Assembly (NCBI RefSeq): GCF_042767895.1
Contig: NC_091588.1
Coordinates: 4,076,381 to 4,086,380 of the forward strand
Direction: 5' to 3'
Source: Penaeus vannamei
Taxonomy: Eukaryota; Arthropoda; Malacostraca; Decapoda; Penaeidae
DNA: 10,000 nucleotides
Part shown: in pieces, positions 8,741 to 10,000 of the stretch
Layout: each line of letters starts with the position of its first letter
How positions within the stretch are numbered: position 1 is the stretch's first letter
Notes under the pieces: model-generated
Seen by the model: only the letters and a program-made list of their open reading frames with translations
Database searches by the model: none
Told to the model about the DNA's origin: nothing
Made by a program: the position numbers and the translations under genes

Positions 8741-9300
8741 TCCTGTAAGTTCACCTGTTGTCCATCCTGTAAGTTCACCTGTTGTCTATCCTGTGAGTTC
8801 ACCTGTTGTCTATCCTGTGAGTTCACCTGTTGTCTATCCTGTGAGTTCCCCTGTTGTCTATCCTGCCAGTTCACCTGTTGTCTATCCTGTGAGTTCACCT
8901 GTTGTCTGTCCTGTGAGTTCACCTGTTGTCTATCCTGTGAGTTCACCTGTTGTCTATCCTGTGAGTTCACCTGTTGTCTATCCTGTGAGTTCACCTTTTG
9001 TCTATCCTGTGAGTTCACCTGTTGTCTATCCTGTGAGTTCACCTGTTGTCTATCCTGTGAGTTCACCTGTTGTCTATCTTGTAAGTTCACCTGTTGTCTA
9101 TCCTGTGAGTTCACCTGTTGTCTATCCTGTAAGTTCACCTGTTGTCTATCCTGTAAGTTCACCTGTTGTCTATCCTGTGAGTTCACCTGTTGTCTATCCT
9201 GTGAGTTCACCTGTTGTCTATCCTGTCAGTTCACATGTTGTCTATCCTGTAAGTTCACCTGTTGTCCATCCTTTGAGTTCACCTGTTGTCTATCCTGTGA

Positions 9301-9565
9301 GTTCACCTGTTGTCTATCCTGTGAGTTCACCTGTTGTCTACCCTGTGAGTTCACCTGTTGTCTATCCTGTGAGTTCACCTGTTGTCCATCCTGTGAGTTC
9401 ACCTGTTGTCTATCCTGTGAGTTCACCTGTTGTCTATCCTGTGAGTTCACCTGTTGTCTACCCTGTGAGTTCACCTGTTGTCTATCCTGTGAGTTCACCT
9501 GTTGTCCATCCTGTGAGTTCACCTGTTGTCTATCCTGTGAGTTCACCTGTTGTCTATCCTGTGAG
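9301..9565. repeat. Exact 120-bp tandem duplication near the 3' edge
   Basis: 9301-9420 and 9421-9540 are identical over all 120 bp (five units), including the rare CTACCC and CCAT markers. Identity continues about 25 bp into the next unit. The preceding 40 bp (9261-9300) differ from the corresponding block only by CTTTGAG for CTGTGAG. It is the cleanest recent duplication in the divergent 3' part of the array. Confidence 0.92.
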
Positions 9566-9569
9566 TTTA

Positions 9570-10000
9570 ACCTCCTGTCTTCTATCCTGCTGACTATCCA
9601 GTAATCCCGCCTATCTTGCCTTCTATCCTGCCGCCCATCCTGTAAGCTCACTCACTCTGACGTCTACCCTGCCGCCTACTCTGATACCTATCCTGTAAGC
9701 TCAACTTGTTGGATAATCTGCCGCCTATCCTGTAAGCTCACCCTGTCTATCCTGCCGCCTACTCTGTTGCCTATCCTGCCGCCTGTCCTGCCGCCCACCT
9801 TGCCGCCCACCCTGCCGCCTATTCTGCAAGCCCGACTACCCTGTCGCCCACCTTGCCGCCCACCCTGCCGCCCACCTTGCCGCCCACCCTTCCGCCCACC
9901 CTGTCGCCTATCCTGTAATCCCACTAACTTTGCCCGCTTATCCTTCAAGTCCGCCCATGCGCCTACCCTGCCGCCCACCTTACCACCTACCCTCCAAGAC
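9570..10000. repeat. Degenerate, GC-richer 12-bp repeat flank
   Basis: The sequence continues in 12-mers beginning CCTG or a close variant. Examples are CCTGTCTTCTAT at 9574, CCTGCTGACTAT at 9586 and CCTGCCGCCTAT at 9811. From 9840 to 9911 six 12-mers follow without a break, alternating CCTG and CTTG starts. Dimers resembling the array unit lie at 9627-9650, 9680-9703 and 9717-9740, each ending CCTGTAAGCTCA. The flank is rich in CG dinucleotides, unlike the array. Glycine/arginine-rich minus-strand frames come from the GCCGCC repeats and are not called. The repeat reaches the window edge, so its extent is unknown. Confidence 0.85.

Larger units (their letters stand above)
3001..9569. repeat. 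24-bp minisatellite array, ~273 copies
   Basis: This is a head-to-tail array of one 24-bp unit filling 6.57 kb without interruption. The unit is half A CCTGTTGTCTAT followed by half B CCTGTGAGTTCA. Frequent variants are CTGT or CCAT for CTAT in half A and GTAAG for GTGAG in half B. Rarer ones are TCCCC, CAGCTG, TTCTC and GTCAG forms. Length variants are 21-bp units lacking GAG, 8-bp insertions, 2-bp deletions and one 1-bp insertion near 5250. The consensus has no CG dinucleotide. Every unit carries CACCTG (an E-box) and GTGAGT or GTAAGT. Long open frames exist in three frames because 24 is a multiple of three and those frames lack stops; they are not called as genes. Confidence 0.97.

Noticed and set aside
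3001..9569. CRISPR array
   Set aside because: The repeats are directly contiguous with no unique spacers, and the setting is eukaryotic.
9586..9601. Branch point plus 3' splice site (CTGAC followed by CTATCCAG) just after the array
   Set aside because: The distance from the putative branch A to the AG is only about ten bases, and both motifs are variants of the 12-mer repeat.
9688..9978. Gly-Gly-Arg repeat protein on the minus strand
   Set aside because: It reads the GCCGCC 12-mers of the degenerate flank, with irregular repeats and no other gene signal.

Overview
This window has no gene I can support. It looks like non-coding, repeat-dominated DNA from an animal nuclear genome. No bacterial-style gene packing, tRNA, rRNA, insertion sequence or CRISPR array is visible. 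The stacked ATT/ATC, GA and CT microsatellites next to a long minisatellite resemble what is common in decapod crustacean (for example penaeid shrimp) assemblies. That placement is an impression from composition only; no taxon-specific marker is present.

Layout. 1-70 is AT-rich lead-in. 71-840 is a tandem repeat with units of about 195 bp, three copies. Each pairs an ATT/ATC microsatellite with a conserved 67-71 bp non-simple core, and the first copy is expanded by an internal 80-81 bp triplication. About 853-1347 is polypurine (GA-rich). 1348-1900 is a second ATT/ATC/GTT microsatellite organised in units whose lengths step by about 6 bp. 1901-1950 is a short unique bridge. 1951-2858 is a 0.9 kb polypyrimidine (CT-rich) tract. 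2859-2958 is the longest non-repetitive island, ending in a run of 13 G.

3001-9569 is the dominant feature: a 6.57 kb head-to-tail minisatellite of a 24-bp unit, roughly 273 copies. It has nested higher-order repeats of 48, 120, 200, 336 and 406 bp. 9570-10000 is a degenerate, GC-richer relative of the array built on a 12-bp unit.

The most informative observation is the relation between the array and its 3' flank. The 24-bp unit is a dimer of two 12-mers, half A (CCTGTTGTCTAT) and half B (CCTGTGAGTTCA). The flank holds diverged 12-mers (CCTGCCGCCTAT, CCTGTAAGCTCA) that differ from array 12-mers only by C/T transitions. This suggests the large array grew from a local 12-bp repeat, via a dimer, with later homogenisation.

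The very long open frames across the array (up to 994 codons) follow from a stop-free 24-bp period that is divisible by three. Three of six frames are open, indels rotate the frame, and sequence variation is not synonymous in any frame, so I do not call them genes. No pathway or gene cooperation can be described. If the region has a function it would be structural or regulatory, such as heterochromatin seeding, factor binding to repeated CACCTG E-boxes, or unusual DNA structures in the purine/pyrimidine tracts. None of that is shown by sequence alone.
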